This document shows, piece after piece, positions 10,931 to 22,097 of a DNA stretch of 64,000 nucleotides. The DNA comes from Stomoxys calcitrans (Eukaryota > Arthropoda > Insecta > Diptera > Muscidae): positions 72,544,707-72,608,706 of the forward strand of contig NC_081552.1 in the NCBI RefSeq assembly GCF_963082655.1, in the 5' to 3' direction. How positions within the stretch are numbered: position 1 is the first letter of the stretch; every line of letters begins with the position of its first letter. The notes beneath the pieces are model-generated. The model searched no databases and had not been told where the DNA came from. It saw only the letters and a list, made by a program, of their open reading frames with translations. Made by a program: the position numbers and the translations under genes.

Positions 10931-12412
10931 TGGAAATACGGCCGGGCCGAACTTTGGATACACACAACCTTGATATATATGTAAACCACCTTTCGCCATA
11001 ATCCGGTGGAAAATGCATTATTTTTGCACCCACAGCAACTATTTCGAAATATGGTCGGATTTAAACTAAATTTGGCATGGGCTTATATACAAGGCACTGT
11101 TCAGTTTTGGTTCAATATTGGTCTTTCTGGCAGCTATATCCAAATATATGTAGAATGATCTGAACCATATAGGATTCGGACCGATCCGCCGATTTAGGGT
11201 CTTAGACCCATAAAAGTCACATTTATAATCCGATTTTGCTAAATTTGAGACAGTGAGTTGTGTTAGGCCACTAGACATCCTTCTTCAATTTGGCCCAGAT
11301 CGATCCAGACTTGGATATAGCTGCCATATAGACCGATCTCTCTATTTAAGGTTTTGGGCCCATATTGGGCATTTATTTTCCAATTTTGCTAAATTTAAGA
11401 CAGTGAGTTGTGTAAGGCCACTAGACATCCTTCGTCAATTTGGCCCAGATCGATCCAGACTTGGATATAGCTGCCATATAGACCGATCTCTCTATTTAAG
11501 GTTTTGGGCCCATATTGGGCATTTATTTTCCAATTTTGCTAAATTTAAGACAGTGAGTTGTGTAAGGCCACTAGACATCCTTCGTCAATTTGGCCCAGAT
11601 CGATCCAGACTTGGATATAGCTGCCATATAGACCGATCTCTCTATTTAAGATCTGGATCAAATTTACGAAGTAAGTCGAAGGGCTTGACATAACTCACTG
11701 TCCCAAATTTCACCAAAATCGGATAATAAATGTGGCTTTTTTGGGCCTAAGACCATAAATCGGAGGATCGGTCTATATGACAGCTATATCCAAATCTGGA
11801 CCGATCTGAGCCAAATTGACGACGAATGTCGAAGGGCCTAACACAACTCACTGTCCCAAATTTCATCAAAATCGGATAATAAATGTGGCTCTTTTGGGCC
11901 TAAGACCCTAAATCGGCGGATCGGTCTATATGGGAACTATATCAAGATATAGTCCGATATAGCCCATCTTCGAACTTAACCTGCTTATGGACAAGAAAAG
12001 AATCTGTGCAAAATTTCAGCTCAATATCTCTATTTTTAAAGACTGTAGCGTGATTTCAACAGACAGACGGACAGAGGGACGGACATGTCTAGATCGTCTT
12101 AGATTTTTACGCTGATCAAGAATATATATACTTTATAGGGTCGGAAATGGATATTTCGATGTGTTGCAAACGGAATGACAAAATGAATATACCCCCATCC
12201 TTCGGTGGTGCGTATAAAAAAGAGTCTGTGCAAAGTTTCAGCTTAATATCTCTATTTTTGAAGACTGTAGTGTGATTTCAACAGACAGACGGACGGACAT
12301 GTCTAGATCGTCTTAGATTTTTACGCTTAGATTTTTACGTCATTCCATGTTGCAAACGGAATGACAAAATGAATATACCCCCATCCTTCGGTGGTGGGTA
12401 TAAAAAGGTGCC
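10931..12412. mobile_element. Family B composite with internal inversion and duplicated 5' end
   Basis: The left part is a B 3' end in minus orientation (CGGCCGGGCCGAACTTTGG). From about 11165 to 11650 the units read in plus orientation, and after 11650 they are again minus. The minus 5' end (ACCCCCATCCTTCGGTGGTG) occurs at about 12190 and, after a near repeat of the preceding 190 bases (AGTCTGTGCAAAGTTTCAGC, then CATGTCTAGATCGTCTTAG), again at about 12378. It is thus a rearranged composite. No coding content is supported although the inverted part leaves a long open frame. Confidence 0.8.
11251..11650 (+). repeat. Three near-identical 150-bp tandem units inside family B
   Basis: Units begin CAGTGAGTTGTGT at 11251, 11401 and 11551. 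Units 1 and 2 differ at about two positions (GTTAGG/GTAAGG and TTCTTC/TTCGTC). Unit 3 equals unit 2 over the roughly 100 bases present. Since 150 is a multiple of three and the unit lacks stops in one frame, a 146-codon open frame results; this is an effect of the array, not evidence of a gene. Confidence 0.9.
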
Positions 12413-12494
12413 GCACAAACCACTTAGAAATTATATTTTTGTGAGAAAATGTTAATTTTTAATTTTTTTTTTTAAATCATTTTAATCCAATACG

Positions 12495-12918
12495 TAAAAA
12501 AGTGTCAAGTCGTATAACCTTCAGGAAAATCCAATGCCTGGGGGACCATCTCACACCCTTAATCGGACATACATATCTACCGATATGGGGCTCCAATGAA
12601 AGCTATTTGGATGTGGAGCACGAAATTCATACCCACTTTCGGGACCACGTTTCCGCCTAAACCCACCTGGGGGTTTCTAACTCCCAAAATCCCCATGAGA
12701 ATATTGGGCTGAAATTAAGTCTCCTAAAAATGGAGACTTAATTTCAAACTTAATCAATGAAGATCACATGGGATTTAGATAAAGGAATTTATACTGTTAG
12801 TCAAGCGATCGATATTCATATACTATTTTCGTAGCACGGAATTTCACTAAAAACTCTTTAATTATCGAAAATAAATATTCAAATAATAATTTTATTCCGT
12901 GACCGATTCAGCTAGTAT
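12495..12918 (-). repeat. Family D fragment
   Basis: On the minus strand it starts with TACTAGCTGAATCGGTCAC and continues with AAAGAGTTTTTAGTGAAATTC and GCTTGACTAACAGTATAAA, matching the start of the copy at 2353. It ends in D interior phrases (TTTCATTGGAGCCCCATATC). Confidence 0.6.
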
Positions 12919-12919
12919 G

Positions 12920-13145
12920 TAAAGGGTGATTTTTTAGGAGCTATAGGCAAGTTTTTCAAAAAAGACACTTAAAATTCTAAAATTGTTTCATGCAAATGTG
13001 CTCACCATTCACAGTTACGTAACGAAACTCTGACTTTTTCTGGGTGCATTGGTAGCTCTTGCAATGCTTCTGGCTGATTCTCCTACAAAATCGACAATTC
13101 TTCTTATTTACGTACCCATTGAGGCAAAAATGAGCTACGTCCGAA
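12920..13145 (-). pseudogene. Tc1/mariner-type transposase remnant, internally deleted (copy 1)
   Basis: The element end TAAAGGGTGATTTTTTAGGAG lies at 12920, with the 5' TA of a Tc1/mariner target. Inward, the minus-strand translation gives AHFCLNGYVNKKNCRF, then the decayed CKSYQC piece (consensus of the family reads QELPMHPEKVTV there) and VTVNGEHICMKQF. Compared with the copy at 29290-30143, the segment between the HPEK region and VTVNG is deleted, and everything before the AHFW motif is missing. The catalytic residues are incomplete. It was inserted next to a family D end. Confidence 0.75.
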
Positions 13146-13360
13146 ATGCTACGGAATTCGAGAATACGGCATACAGAGCAACAATCAGTAGCAACGCGTT
13201 GACTCAAAAAGAGATATCGGGTGAAAAGGAGAGACGAGAACCCTCTTTTCCGAAGACAGAAGAGGGAAATGAAGAGACTTAAGAGTGAACGAATCAAGGT
13301 CTACAGGATTCAGAATTAAGTATAAAAAATTTACCGAAGAAGACAAATATCAGAACGATG

Positions 13361-13850
13361 GCTTTGGTGCAGGCCCATCTTCCTGCAGAGATAAAGAAGG
13401 ACATCTGGTAACACTTACAGATATTGTGCTTAGGATATGAAAAGACCATTTTTCCCAGCTTTTAGCATCCGATAATGGCGAGGACAAGGATAACGCAGAA
13501 CCAACGCCTTTTGATGGTAAGGAATTTGTACTGCCTAGTCAGAATGAGGTCCAAGTAGCAGTGACCCGACTGAAAACCAACAATGCAACAAGAGCCGATG
13601 GGTTAGCAGCTGAACTATTTTAGACCGGTGGCGAAACGCTGATAAGACGCAAGCATCAGCACGCATACCCGATGAACGTCAGCATACTATGCTCTGTACA
13701 CAAGAAAGGAGACAAGGCAGTATATGCTAACTACAGAGGAATAAATCTCCTTCCCATCGCTCACAAGATACTCTCGAGCGCACGGTGTAAAAGATTAATA
13801 CCTTAAGTCAATGAGATCATTGGGCCCTGTCAATGCGGATTTATTTTGTT
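13361..13850 (+). pseudogene. Non-LTR RT fragment (second LINE type)
   Basis: One frame reads SCRDKEGHLVT, then KDHFSQLLAS, LPSQNEVQVAVTRLK, ADGLAAELF, VSILCSVHKKGDKAVYA, NYRGINLLPIAHKILSS and NEIIGPCQCGF. These are the fingers and palm-entry motifs of a LINE RT (EV..AI..LK-NK-GxDG, HKKGD, NYRGI, GFR). In-frame stops lie near 13433, at 13621-13623 and near 13804. The catalytic palm motif is absent because the fragment ends near 13850. It differs from the LINE that follows. Confidence 0.8.
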
Positions 13851-14312
13851 GGCTATGTTAACGATGTTTTCTACGTATGTATTATACTTCGGAAATGTAT
13901 GTCATATACATCAGAGTTTCCGACAGACCATCTCTGGACAGTAGATTGAACTTGAACAAATCAAATATTTTGGAAAGGGCAAGAAAGGCAACTCTGCTTT
14001 ATACACTTGCTGGAGAGCCATTAGTGCTTTAAACCGCATGCCATGCACTGGTTGTATATTGGAGTTGTCAGACCTATATGCCTATATGGTGTTGTAGTCT
14101 TGTGGACGGCGCTGTAAAAGTCCACCTATTGTTTAATACTTGGCCGGATCTAAATGATGGCTTGTTTGTGTATGCTCTGACATTGTGCCTTTGGACATTG
14201 CGGCTAGACAAATTGCTGCGGCCACTGCTGTGAGGCTAAGGGAGCTTTTTCTTTGGTCATGCGGTGGCTACGGCCACTGTGTTATACTTGATACAATGCC
14301 CAATGTTCCAGG

Positions 14313-15072
14313 CAGTGTTGCCACTCAAGAAAATTATGACCTACCACACACGACCAAAACCTGCCAAATGTTCTACAAGCCGAAAATTCATTCAAAATCA
14401 CACGTTTTAATGTTCATAAGCGATCTAGACATGTCCCTCCAACTGTCTTTTGAAATCACCCTATAATCCAAATCGTATTTTACCCTGCTTTTGATTAGCA
14501 ACAATGTCGGATAAAGCTGTTTTCAGATATACTATTCGTTTCCGCCGTTACAGTGAATTGCATTATACACCTCACCATGAGAGTATGGGCCAGATCTGAC
14601 CCTATTTGTATGTAACTGTCACATAGTCAGATTTTGAGATTGAAGGCAATAGGATAAAAACCGAATTTACGATATTTGGAGCAGATACCTTGACTCTCGT
14701 ACCAGCTGCAGCCAATGTCTGAATTTACGCAATTTTTTCTTTGAAATTTTGAGACCCCTAAACAGTACTAGACCCAGACGTTCACGCTAAGTACGTGAGA
14801 AATAAAGTCTAGATTGAGTCATTAAAGGCTTATAATAATTATATCATATGATTTTGATTGAAAGTTCAACTTGACTAAAAAAATGGTTTTATTATGAATA
14901 CACTCAAAAATTACACTGAAACAAAAAGAAGTAAACCCATTTTGACGTATCCTCGGGGATTTTTTTCAGTAATTTGCTCATATTGGAAAAAATTACCAAA
15001 AGTAAGTCCAGCCTACCAAAAGAAAAAAAAACTACCAATTTTGGTAGGAACCTACCGAAAACGGCAACACTG
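14313..15072. mobile_element. hAT-like non-autonomous element with 8-bp target duplication
   Basis: The ends are CAGTGTTGCCACTC and CGGCAACACTG, so the outer ten bases (CAGTGTTGCC) form a terminal inverted repeat. The flanks GTTCCAGG (14305-14312) and GTACCAGG (15073-15080) are an 8-bp duplication with one difference. Removing the element restores the LINE frame VPGSVDCTL. CAGTG-type ends and 8-bp duplications are typical of hAT elements. No transposase is visible in its 760 bases; near the right end there is a small palindrome CTACCAATTTTGGTAG. Confidence 0.88.
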
Positions 15073-15297
15073 GTACCAGGCAGTGTAGATTGCACCTTGA
15101 GCGACAGCACTATGTTAAAATTATGACACTAATTGTAGCTTTAGAAGTAAAATTTAAGAACAATTTGCTGGGTAGTCACATAGACTTCTATACAGATGGT
15201 TCCAAAGTAGACGACCAGTTGGGCTTAAAACTAGAACCTAGAACTAGAACAACCACTGTATCGAGCGGAGATCCTTGCAATTAAAGATATAATGTCA

Positions 15298-16003
15298 TAA
15301 TAAAAATATGCTGTGTGAGAACGGGTAGAGATTTGAAATGGTAAGAGCTGAGGTCTTCGCGAGATCGTGTGCAAAATTTCAAGGCCCTAGGTAGTTCGGG
15401 CGCCTCTTGGAAGGCCCCTAGAGTCGGTCACCTCGGTACTCCGAAAAATTGTTGGGGCTGCCAAATCTTCATTTGTGTTTCGATTTTCAAAATTCTGGAA
15501 ATAGTGCTCAAAAATCCCTACAAAACAGTTCGCTTGAGGTATACAATATCTCCACTGGTTTTGGAGATATGCAACTTTTATTTTTTGTTGTTGCAATTTT
15601 GACCGAGGTTTGCTTTCTATTTTGCAATTTACGAAGTCATTTGTTGTTGGTTTGGATTCGTGACAAAATTTACAACAACTTTGCCGCAACAACGGTCCAC
15701 ATCTGATTATTCAATTGATAGGTATACATTTTGGAGGTCAAAAAATGTGAAAAAGTGTATTTTTTTGTATTTTTTGGTAAAAAAAAATTACTTTCCTTGA
15801 TTAGTCTTTATTGAAAAAAAAACATGCTTAAATATCTTAATTTTTTCTTTTTTTTTTCTGTGAATAGGATATATAGTAGATGCTTTTGAAGACAAATTTG
15901 AACAAGATATGTAAACTTAAACAGGTGTTATGTGTACTTCAAAATAGGCAATTTTTTATTAAAAAATTGGAAAAACCCCTCGCTTATAAAGTTTCCAAAA
16001 CCC
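15298..16003 (+). repeat. Left inverted arm of the RAG1-like transposon
   Basis: The reading ATATGCTGTGTGAGAACGGG, then GGCGCCTCTTGG, CCTCGGTACTCCGAAAAATT, CAATTTACGAAG, then GATATATAGTAGATGCTTTT and GTACTTCAAAATAGG matches the reverse complement of 21428-22097 in the same order. The arms differ by many substitutions and small indels, so the element is old. Confidence 0.85.
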
Positions 16004-16292
16004 AGATCCAACAATTGGGCACATGTTTTTCTTGCTTCATATGCAAAAGTTATTTTGCATCTTTTTCTCAAAGTACCCTAACCCTTCACGAAAGGTGCAG
16101 CAGTAATTTTATATTGTAACATTTGATACCTAAATTTATTGACAAATTAGAGATTTCACCTACATTAATAACAGGAAATAGGTAATACATTTATCTTTCT
16201 TCAATTTATCTGTAGATGCTGTAAGAAATTTTCATCATTCATAGTTGAAATACCAAACAAGTGATGTTATAAAATGGCAATTACATTAAAAA
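16003..16292 (+). other. Inner left part of the RAG1-like transposon, possible zinc-finger remnant
   Basis: Next to the left arm, a frame reads CFSCFICKSYFASFSQS, then LHERC. This gives a C-x2-C … H-x2-C arrangement like a decayed zinc finger and could be the N-terminal part of the transposase. It stops at about 16119. The remainder up to the family A insertion shows no frame. Tentative. Confidence 0.3.
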
Positions 16293-17617
16293 ACAAGTAA
16301 AAGCGTGCTAAGTTCGGCCGGGCCGAATCTTATATACCCTCCACCATGGATCGCATTTGTCGAGTTCTTTTCCCGGCATCTCTTCTTAGGCAAAAAAGGA
16401 TATAAGAAAAGAGTTGCTCTGCTATTAAAACGATATCAAGATATGGTCCGGTTCGGACCACAATTAAATTATATGTTGGAGACCTGTGTAAAATTTCAGC
16501 CAATTCGTATAATTGAGGCTCACGAAGTAAAATAGAGAGAACGATTTATATGGGATCTGTATCGGGCTAAAGACCGATTCAGACCATAATAAACACGTTT
16601 GTTGATGGTCATGAGAGGATCCATCGTACAAAATTTCAGGCATATCGGATAATAAGTGCGACCTCTAGGGGTCAAGAAGCCAAGATCCCAGATCGGTTTA
16701 TATGGCAGCTATATCAGGTTATGAACCGATTTGAACCTTATTTGACACAGTTGTTGAAAGTAAAAATAAAAAAATACGTCATGCAAAATTTCAGCCAAAT
16801 CGGATAGGAATTGCGCCCTCTAGAAGCTCAAGAAGTCAAATCCCCAGATCTGTTTATATGACAGCTATATCAGGTTATGGACCGATTTCAACCATACTTG
16901 GCACAGTTGTTGGATATCATAACGAAATACTTCGTGCCAAAAATTCATTCCAATCGGATAAGAATTGTGCCCTCTAGAGGCTCAAGAAGTCAAGACCCCA
17001 GATCGGTTTATACGGCAGGTATATCAGGTTATGAACCGATTTAAACCATACTTGGCACAGTTGTTGGGTATCATAACGAAACACGTCGTGCAAAATTTCA
17101 TTCCAATCGGATAAGAATTGCGCACTCTAGAGGCTCAAGAAGTCCAGACCCAAGATCGGTTTATATGGCAGCTATATCAGGTTATGGACCGATTTGAACC
17201 ATACTTGGCACAGTTGTTGGATATCATAGCAAAACACGTCGTGCAAAATTTCATTCCAATCGGATAAGAATTGCGCACTCTAGAGGCTCAAGAAATCAAG
17301 ACCCAAGATCGGTTTATATGGCAGCTATATCAAAACATGGACCGATATGGCCCATTTACAATACCAACCGACCTACACTAATAAGAAGTATTTGTGCAAA
17401 ATTTCAAGCGGCTAGCTTTACTCCTTCGGAAGTTAGCGTGCTTTCGACAGACAGACGGACGGACGGACGGACAGACGGACGGACATGGCTAGATCGACAT
17501 AAAATGTCACGACGATCAAGAATATATATACTTTATGGGGTCTCAGACGAATATTTCGAGTAGTTACAAACAGAATGACGAAATTAGTATACCCCCCATC
17601 TTATGGTGGAGGGTATA
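16293..17617 (-). mobile_element. Family A element, full length
   Basis: Reverse orientation: AACAAGTAAAAGCGTGC, palindrome TTCGGCCGGGCCGAA and TATACCCTCCACCATGG on the left; about seven array units; GACGGACGGACGGACGG (GTCY tract); and the 5' hairpin ending GGTGGAGGGTATAA at about 17617. It sits inside the RAG1-like transposon, whose coding frame appears to resume at 17618. Confidence 0.85.
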
Positions 17618-17721
17618 ATTAAATCTTGTCCAACTTGCTCTGGGATAACTCTTCCCTTACTTATGAGGCTGCAGAAACTTTGTTAACCGAATATATTGAA
17701 ACAAAATTCGAAGTGAAAATT
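17618..17721 (+). pseudogene. Transposase segment between two family A insertions
   Basis: One frame is open across all 104 bases: LSNLLWDNSSLTYEAAETLL, then TEYIETKFEVKI. Its placement between two insertions and before the remaining transposase suggests it is part of the same N-terminal region. The match to the family is from memory and weak. Confidence 0.4.
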
Positions 17722-19249
17722 AACAAGTAAAAGCGTGCTAAGTTCGGCCGGGCCGAATCTTATATACCCTCCACCATGGATCGCGTTTGTCAAGTTCTTT
17801 TCCCGGCATCTCTTCTTAGGCAAAAAAGGATATAAGAAAAGAGTTGCTCTGCTATTAAAACGATATCAAGATATGGTCCGGTTCGGACGACAATTAAATT
17901 ATATGTTGGAGACCTGTGTAAAATTTCAGCCAATTCGTATAAGAATTGCGCCCATTGGGGGCTCACGAAGTAAAATAGAGAGAACGATTCATATGGGATC
18001 TGTATCGGGCTATAGACCGATTCAGACCATAATAAACACGTATGTTGATTGTGATGAGAGGATCCGTCGCACAAAATTTCAGGCATATCGGATAATAAGT
18101 GCGACCTCTAGGGGTCAAGAAGTCAAGATCCCAGATCGGTTTATATGGCAGCTATATCAGGTTATGAACCGATTTGAATCTTATTTGACACAGTTGTTGA
18201 AAGTAAAAATAAAATACGTCATGCAAAATTTCAGCCAAATCGAATAGGAATTGCTCCCTCTAGAAGCTCAAAAAGTCAAATCCCCAGATACGTTTATATG
18301 ACAAATATATCAGGTTATGGACCGATTTCAACCATACTTAGCACAGTTGTTGGATATCATAACGAAATACTTCGTGCAAAAATTCATTCAAATCAAAATT
18401 CATTCATTGTGTCCTCTAGAGGCTCAAGAAGTCAAGACCCAAGATCGGTTTATATGACAGCTACATCAGGTTATGGACCGATTTGAACCATACTTGGCAC
18501 AGTTGTTGTATATAATAACAAAACACGTCGTGCAAAATTTCATTTCAATCGGATAAGAATTGCGCACTCTAGAGGCTCAAGAAGTCAAGACCCAAGATCG
18601 GTTTATATGGCAGCTATATCAGGTTATGGAGCGATTTGAATCATACTTAACACAGTTGTTGGATATAATAACAAAACACGTCGTGCAAAATTTCATTTCA
18701 ATCGGATAAGAATTGCGCACTCTAGAGGCTCAAGAAGTCAAGACCCAAGATCGGTTTATATGGCAGCTATATCAGGTTATGGACCGATTTGAACCATACT
18801 TGGCGCAGTTGTTGGATATCATAACAAAACACGTCATGCAAAATTTCATTCCAATCGGATAAGGATTGCGCACTCTAGAGGCTCAAGAAGTCAAGAACCA
18901 AGATCGGCTTATATGGCAGCTATATCAAAACATGGACCGATATTGCCCATTTACAATACCAACCGACCTACACTAATAAGAAGTATTTGTGCAAAATTTC
19001 AAGCGGCTAGCTTTACTCCTTCGGAAGTTAGCGTGCTTTCGACAGACAGACGGACGGACGGACGGACGGACGGACGGACGGACGGACGGACGGACGGACG
19101 GACAGACGGACGGACATGGCTAGATCGACATAAAATTACACGACGATCAAGAATATATATACTTTATGGGGTCTCAGAGGAATATTTCGAGTAGTTACAA
19201 ACAGAATGACGAAATTAGTATACCCCCCATCTTATGGTGGAGGGTATAA
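17722..19249 (-). mobile_element. Family A element, full length, with expanded GTCC microsatellite
   Basis: It has the same plan as the neighbouring copy: ACTTGTT tail and palindrome at the left, array units in between, and the 5' hairpin at the right end (GGTGGAGGGTATAAAA). The flanks are GTGAAAATT and ATGCAGAAAAG, so insertion was again into an A/T run. The GTCY block has grown to about 13 perfect tetranucleotide units. Confidence 0.85.
19050..19103. repeat. (GGAC)n microsatellite, about 13 perfect units
   Basis: Perfect CGGA/GGAC repetition inside a family A element at the place where other copies have three to five imperfect units. It shows local expansion of the GTCY tract and is likely polymorphic. 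Confidence 0.95.
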
Positions 19250-19289
19250 AAATGCAGAAAAGATACAAATTTAAAATTTTGTTAAAGTT

Positions 19290-20983
19290 TTGTACGCTAA
19301 GAAAAAAACTGTGAAGCGTTCCAATGATAAATTCACACAAAAATATTCGCAATGGCTTAATGAGACCTTAGACATTCAATGCTGTGGTAAACGAGGTCGC
19401 CCACATAAGGAGTACGATGACTTAAAGGCGGTATCGCAATAAACGTCTTTTATCGATGTCTTCTGTAGAAGTTACGGACACTTTCAGGAAAATGTTGAAT
19501 ATGAATGGACAACCAAAAGATGCAATAAAAATTGCCGAAATACTCCCTTCTGCATCACCCAAACGCCTCAGAAGAATTATTGAGAGCATTTCGACCCAAC
19601 CATTGCCCTCATGTTGCAACTTGGACTTAGCCGAGATTCTGAGAAAATAATTGACAAACAAAGGTGTTTTACGCGTTTTACCATCATATAGTGCTTTGCA
19701 ACAAACGAAGGAAAACATTCTATCAGCACCTATAGCGCAACAAGGATAATTTTGAACACTTGCAACACAACAACTGTGTTGAATGCAGTGTTGAACTAAT
19801 ATGCAAATGGGGATGTGATGGCTTATCTACACTTCCGGATTGTAAGCAAGCATCATCAACAGACTATATGAGCATTTTTGTGGCATCTTTAGTTCCACTT
19901 AGAATCCGTAAATATGTGATACAGATCAGCCTTCAGCGAGTTGGATAAATTCAACACTTGGATCAACACATTTTTGTAGACCGATTTGCTTTGAATATAT
20001 GAAAGAGTCTTCAGCCAATACACAAGAGCTAGTCCAATCACCGTCGAAATTATGAAATATTGCTGTTAAATGGGATTTGATATGAAACTATCAATGATAG
20101 ACGGAAGAGTAGGCAATGCTTTAACTGTAATGTCATCAACATGGAGATGTGGAATTTGTGGATAAAAGAGTTCCGAGTTTTCGGATTCGTCAAAGGACCT
20201 TGAAGTTAAGGAAGAAGCTTTGAAATTTGGAAAATGTCCTTTGCATGCACGCATACGGCTTTTGGGACATTTCCTGCACTTGGCATACGATTTAAAATAT
20301 TATAGGATGCTAGAGAGCACACCCGTCGATAAACAAATTCTGAAAGAAATGCGAGCTTCGGAAAAGAAGAGAATATAGGATGGGTTTAATTCTCGTTCAG
20401 GGCTTAAAATCGATAAGCCACTATTTGGCTATGGAAGCACAAACGATGGTAATACTGCAAGACATTTTTTCAAAGATTCCGAAACCACATCAAAAATTAC
20501 AGGAATCGACCAAATCTTAATTAAAAAATGTAATATTATTTTAATGGTGATAAATCACAAAAACCAAATGAATGCAGATAAATTTGGCAACTACTGGTCA
20601 GAGATTTCAGATTAATATAAAAATCTTTATCCATGGAAGCCAATGGCACCGGCACTTCATAAGATAATGCAAAATGTTATGAAGTGTAATGGTAAAATCA
20701 TAATAAAAAATAACATTCTTCCATTGGGCGAACTTACGCAAGAACCACAAGAGGCAAGAAACCGCGATTTCCGGCACATTCAGTAGTTCCAGAGAATTCC
20801 AAAATGGCGATATTTTTAAAAAATTTCTGTTATCTTCAGATTCAGTTCTAGCAGCTTGTAGAAATCGGCTGCAGAACTTTAACATTTCATAATTCCAAAG
20901 AATTTGAGGATTTGATTTACCTTTTAGATTTAGATAGCAATGCAGACGATTACTTTCAAGAAATAAAAACAATAGTTGAATAA
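19290..20983 (+). pseudogene. RAG1/Transib-like DDE transposase, decayed
   Basis: Recognisable pieces in order: QKYSQWLNETLDI near 19340; PKRLRRIIESIST near 19560; ICKWGCDGLS with Asp codon 19817-19819; IFVASLVPLRIRKYVI near 19875; MKLSMIDGRVGNALT with Asp codon 20100-20102; CGIC at 20148-20159; PLHARIRLLGHFLH near 20240; GYGSTNDGNTARHFF near 20430; LHKIMQNVMK near 20660; LPLGELTQEPQEARNRDF with Glu codon 20742-20744; end near 20983. A DG Asp, a second Asp shortly before CxxC, and a Glu in a xE..xEaxN.d.r context reproduce the RAG1 core layout. From 20043 to 20784 there are only in-frame stops; a frameshift lies between 19820 and 20043. It is inactive. Confidence 0.75.
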
Positions 20984-21427
20984 TATAATAATGAATGTTT
21001 ATAGTCTCCTAAAGACTGTATCATAAGATGTGGGGTTTCATGTAATTTATAAATAAAGTTAATGTAACAAAACATTTTACCTTAATACAAAATGTGAATA
21101 CTAATTTTTTTGTATAAAGCATTTCAGGTGAATTTAAGGCATTTGAATATATGAAGGATATACTTAAGCCAAATCTGGGCATCGGTAGGTGTTTTCATAT
21201 GGCTATTCATAAATTAGAGGAAAAATCCACCTTTCGACTTTTATTCAAATGTTGTACACAATTACACTCTACCGGATAGGTGATAAAATCATAGAGGTGT
21301 GCAATATTTTATATACAAATTATACATCACTGTAAAGGTCTAGACTTGTAGAAGACAAACAAGAGTATGATAACAAAGAAAATTAAGAGTTTTGATGAGA
21401 AATTTTTGTAAAAGCACAAATATGGTA

Positions 21428-22097
21428 AAAATTGTATTTTTGGAAACTTTGCACGCGAGGGTTTTTTTTTTAATTTGTTAATAAAAATTTACCTATTTTG
21501 AAGTACATATAGCAGCCGTTTAAGTTGACATATCTTAAAAAGCATCTACTATATATCCTCTTCACATAAAAAAAGAAAATAATATTTAAGCAAGTTTTTG
21601 CCATTAAGACCAATCAAAGAAAGTATTTTTTTTTTTCACCAAAAAAAATGCAAACTTTTAACTTTAAAAAACTGTATAACTTTTAACTGAATAATCAGAT
21701 GCGGATCATTGTTGCGGCGAAGTTGATGAACATTTTGTCACAAATCCATATCATGAATAAATTAAAATCGAACCACAAATGCCTTCGTAAATTGCAAAAT
21801 ACAAATCAGATCTTGGTCAAAATTGCAATGAAAAAAAATAAAAGTTAAATATCTCCAAAAAACGAATTTTGAAAATCGGACCACAAATGATGATTTAGCA
21901 GCTTCAACAATTTTTCGAAGTACCGAGGTGACCAACTTTAGGGGCCTGTCAAGAGGCGCCCGGACCAAGGTCTTAAAATTTTTCACACGAACTCGCTAAG
22001 ACAAGCTCTAACCATTCCAAAATTTCAAAGAGATATCTCTACCCATACTCACACAGCATATTTTTTTATTAGTGTTTCTCGATTTTCGCCCACTGTG
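21428..22097 (-). repeat. Right inverted arm, ending CACTGTG
   Basis: It is the inverted partner of 15298-16003: CCTATTTTGAAGTACATATA, AGCATCTACTATATATCCTC, CTTCGTAAATTGCAAAAT, TTTTCGAAGTACCGAGG, AGAGGCGCC and CTCACACAGCATAT. It extends further outward than the left arm, to CACTGTG at 22091-22097. That heptamer, read inward, is CACAGTG, the same as the recombination-signal heptamer of vertebrate immune loci and similar to Transib ends. Confidence 0.85.

Larger units (their letters stand above)
15298..22097 (+). mobile_element. RAG1/Transib-like DNA transposon with long inverted arms
   Basis: Two alignable inverted arms (15298-16003 and 21428-22097) enclose a decayed transposase gene on the plus strand. 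The right end reads CGATTTTCGCCCACTGTG, so from outside inward the element begins CACAGTGGGCG. The outermost 25-30 bases of the left arm are missing and LINE sequence abuts directly. Two family A elements (16293-17617, 17722-19249) inserted later; without them the transposon is about 3.9 kb. A second copy of the right terminus occurs at 47376-47450. The CAC-initial terminus and the transposase motifs fit the RAG1/Transib/CMC group; the long arms are unusual for Transib. Assignment is from memory of motif patterns. Confidence 0.75.

Noticed and set aside
11253..11693. 146-codon open frame with a perfect internal repeat
   Set aside because: It is a product of three near-identical 150-bp units of family B in inverted orientation; no start context or conserved protein.
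17735..18247. Long open frame (170 codons) in a family A element
   Set aside because: The array unit is 153 bases, a multiple of three, so one stop-free unit yields long frames. Frames in different copies are broken at different places and show no coding constraint.
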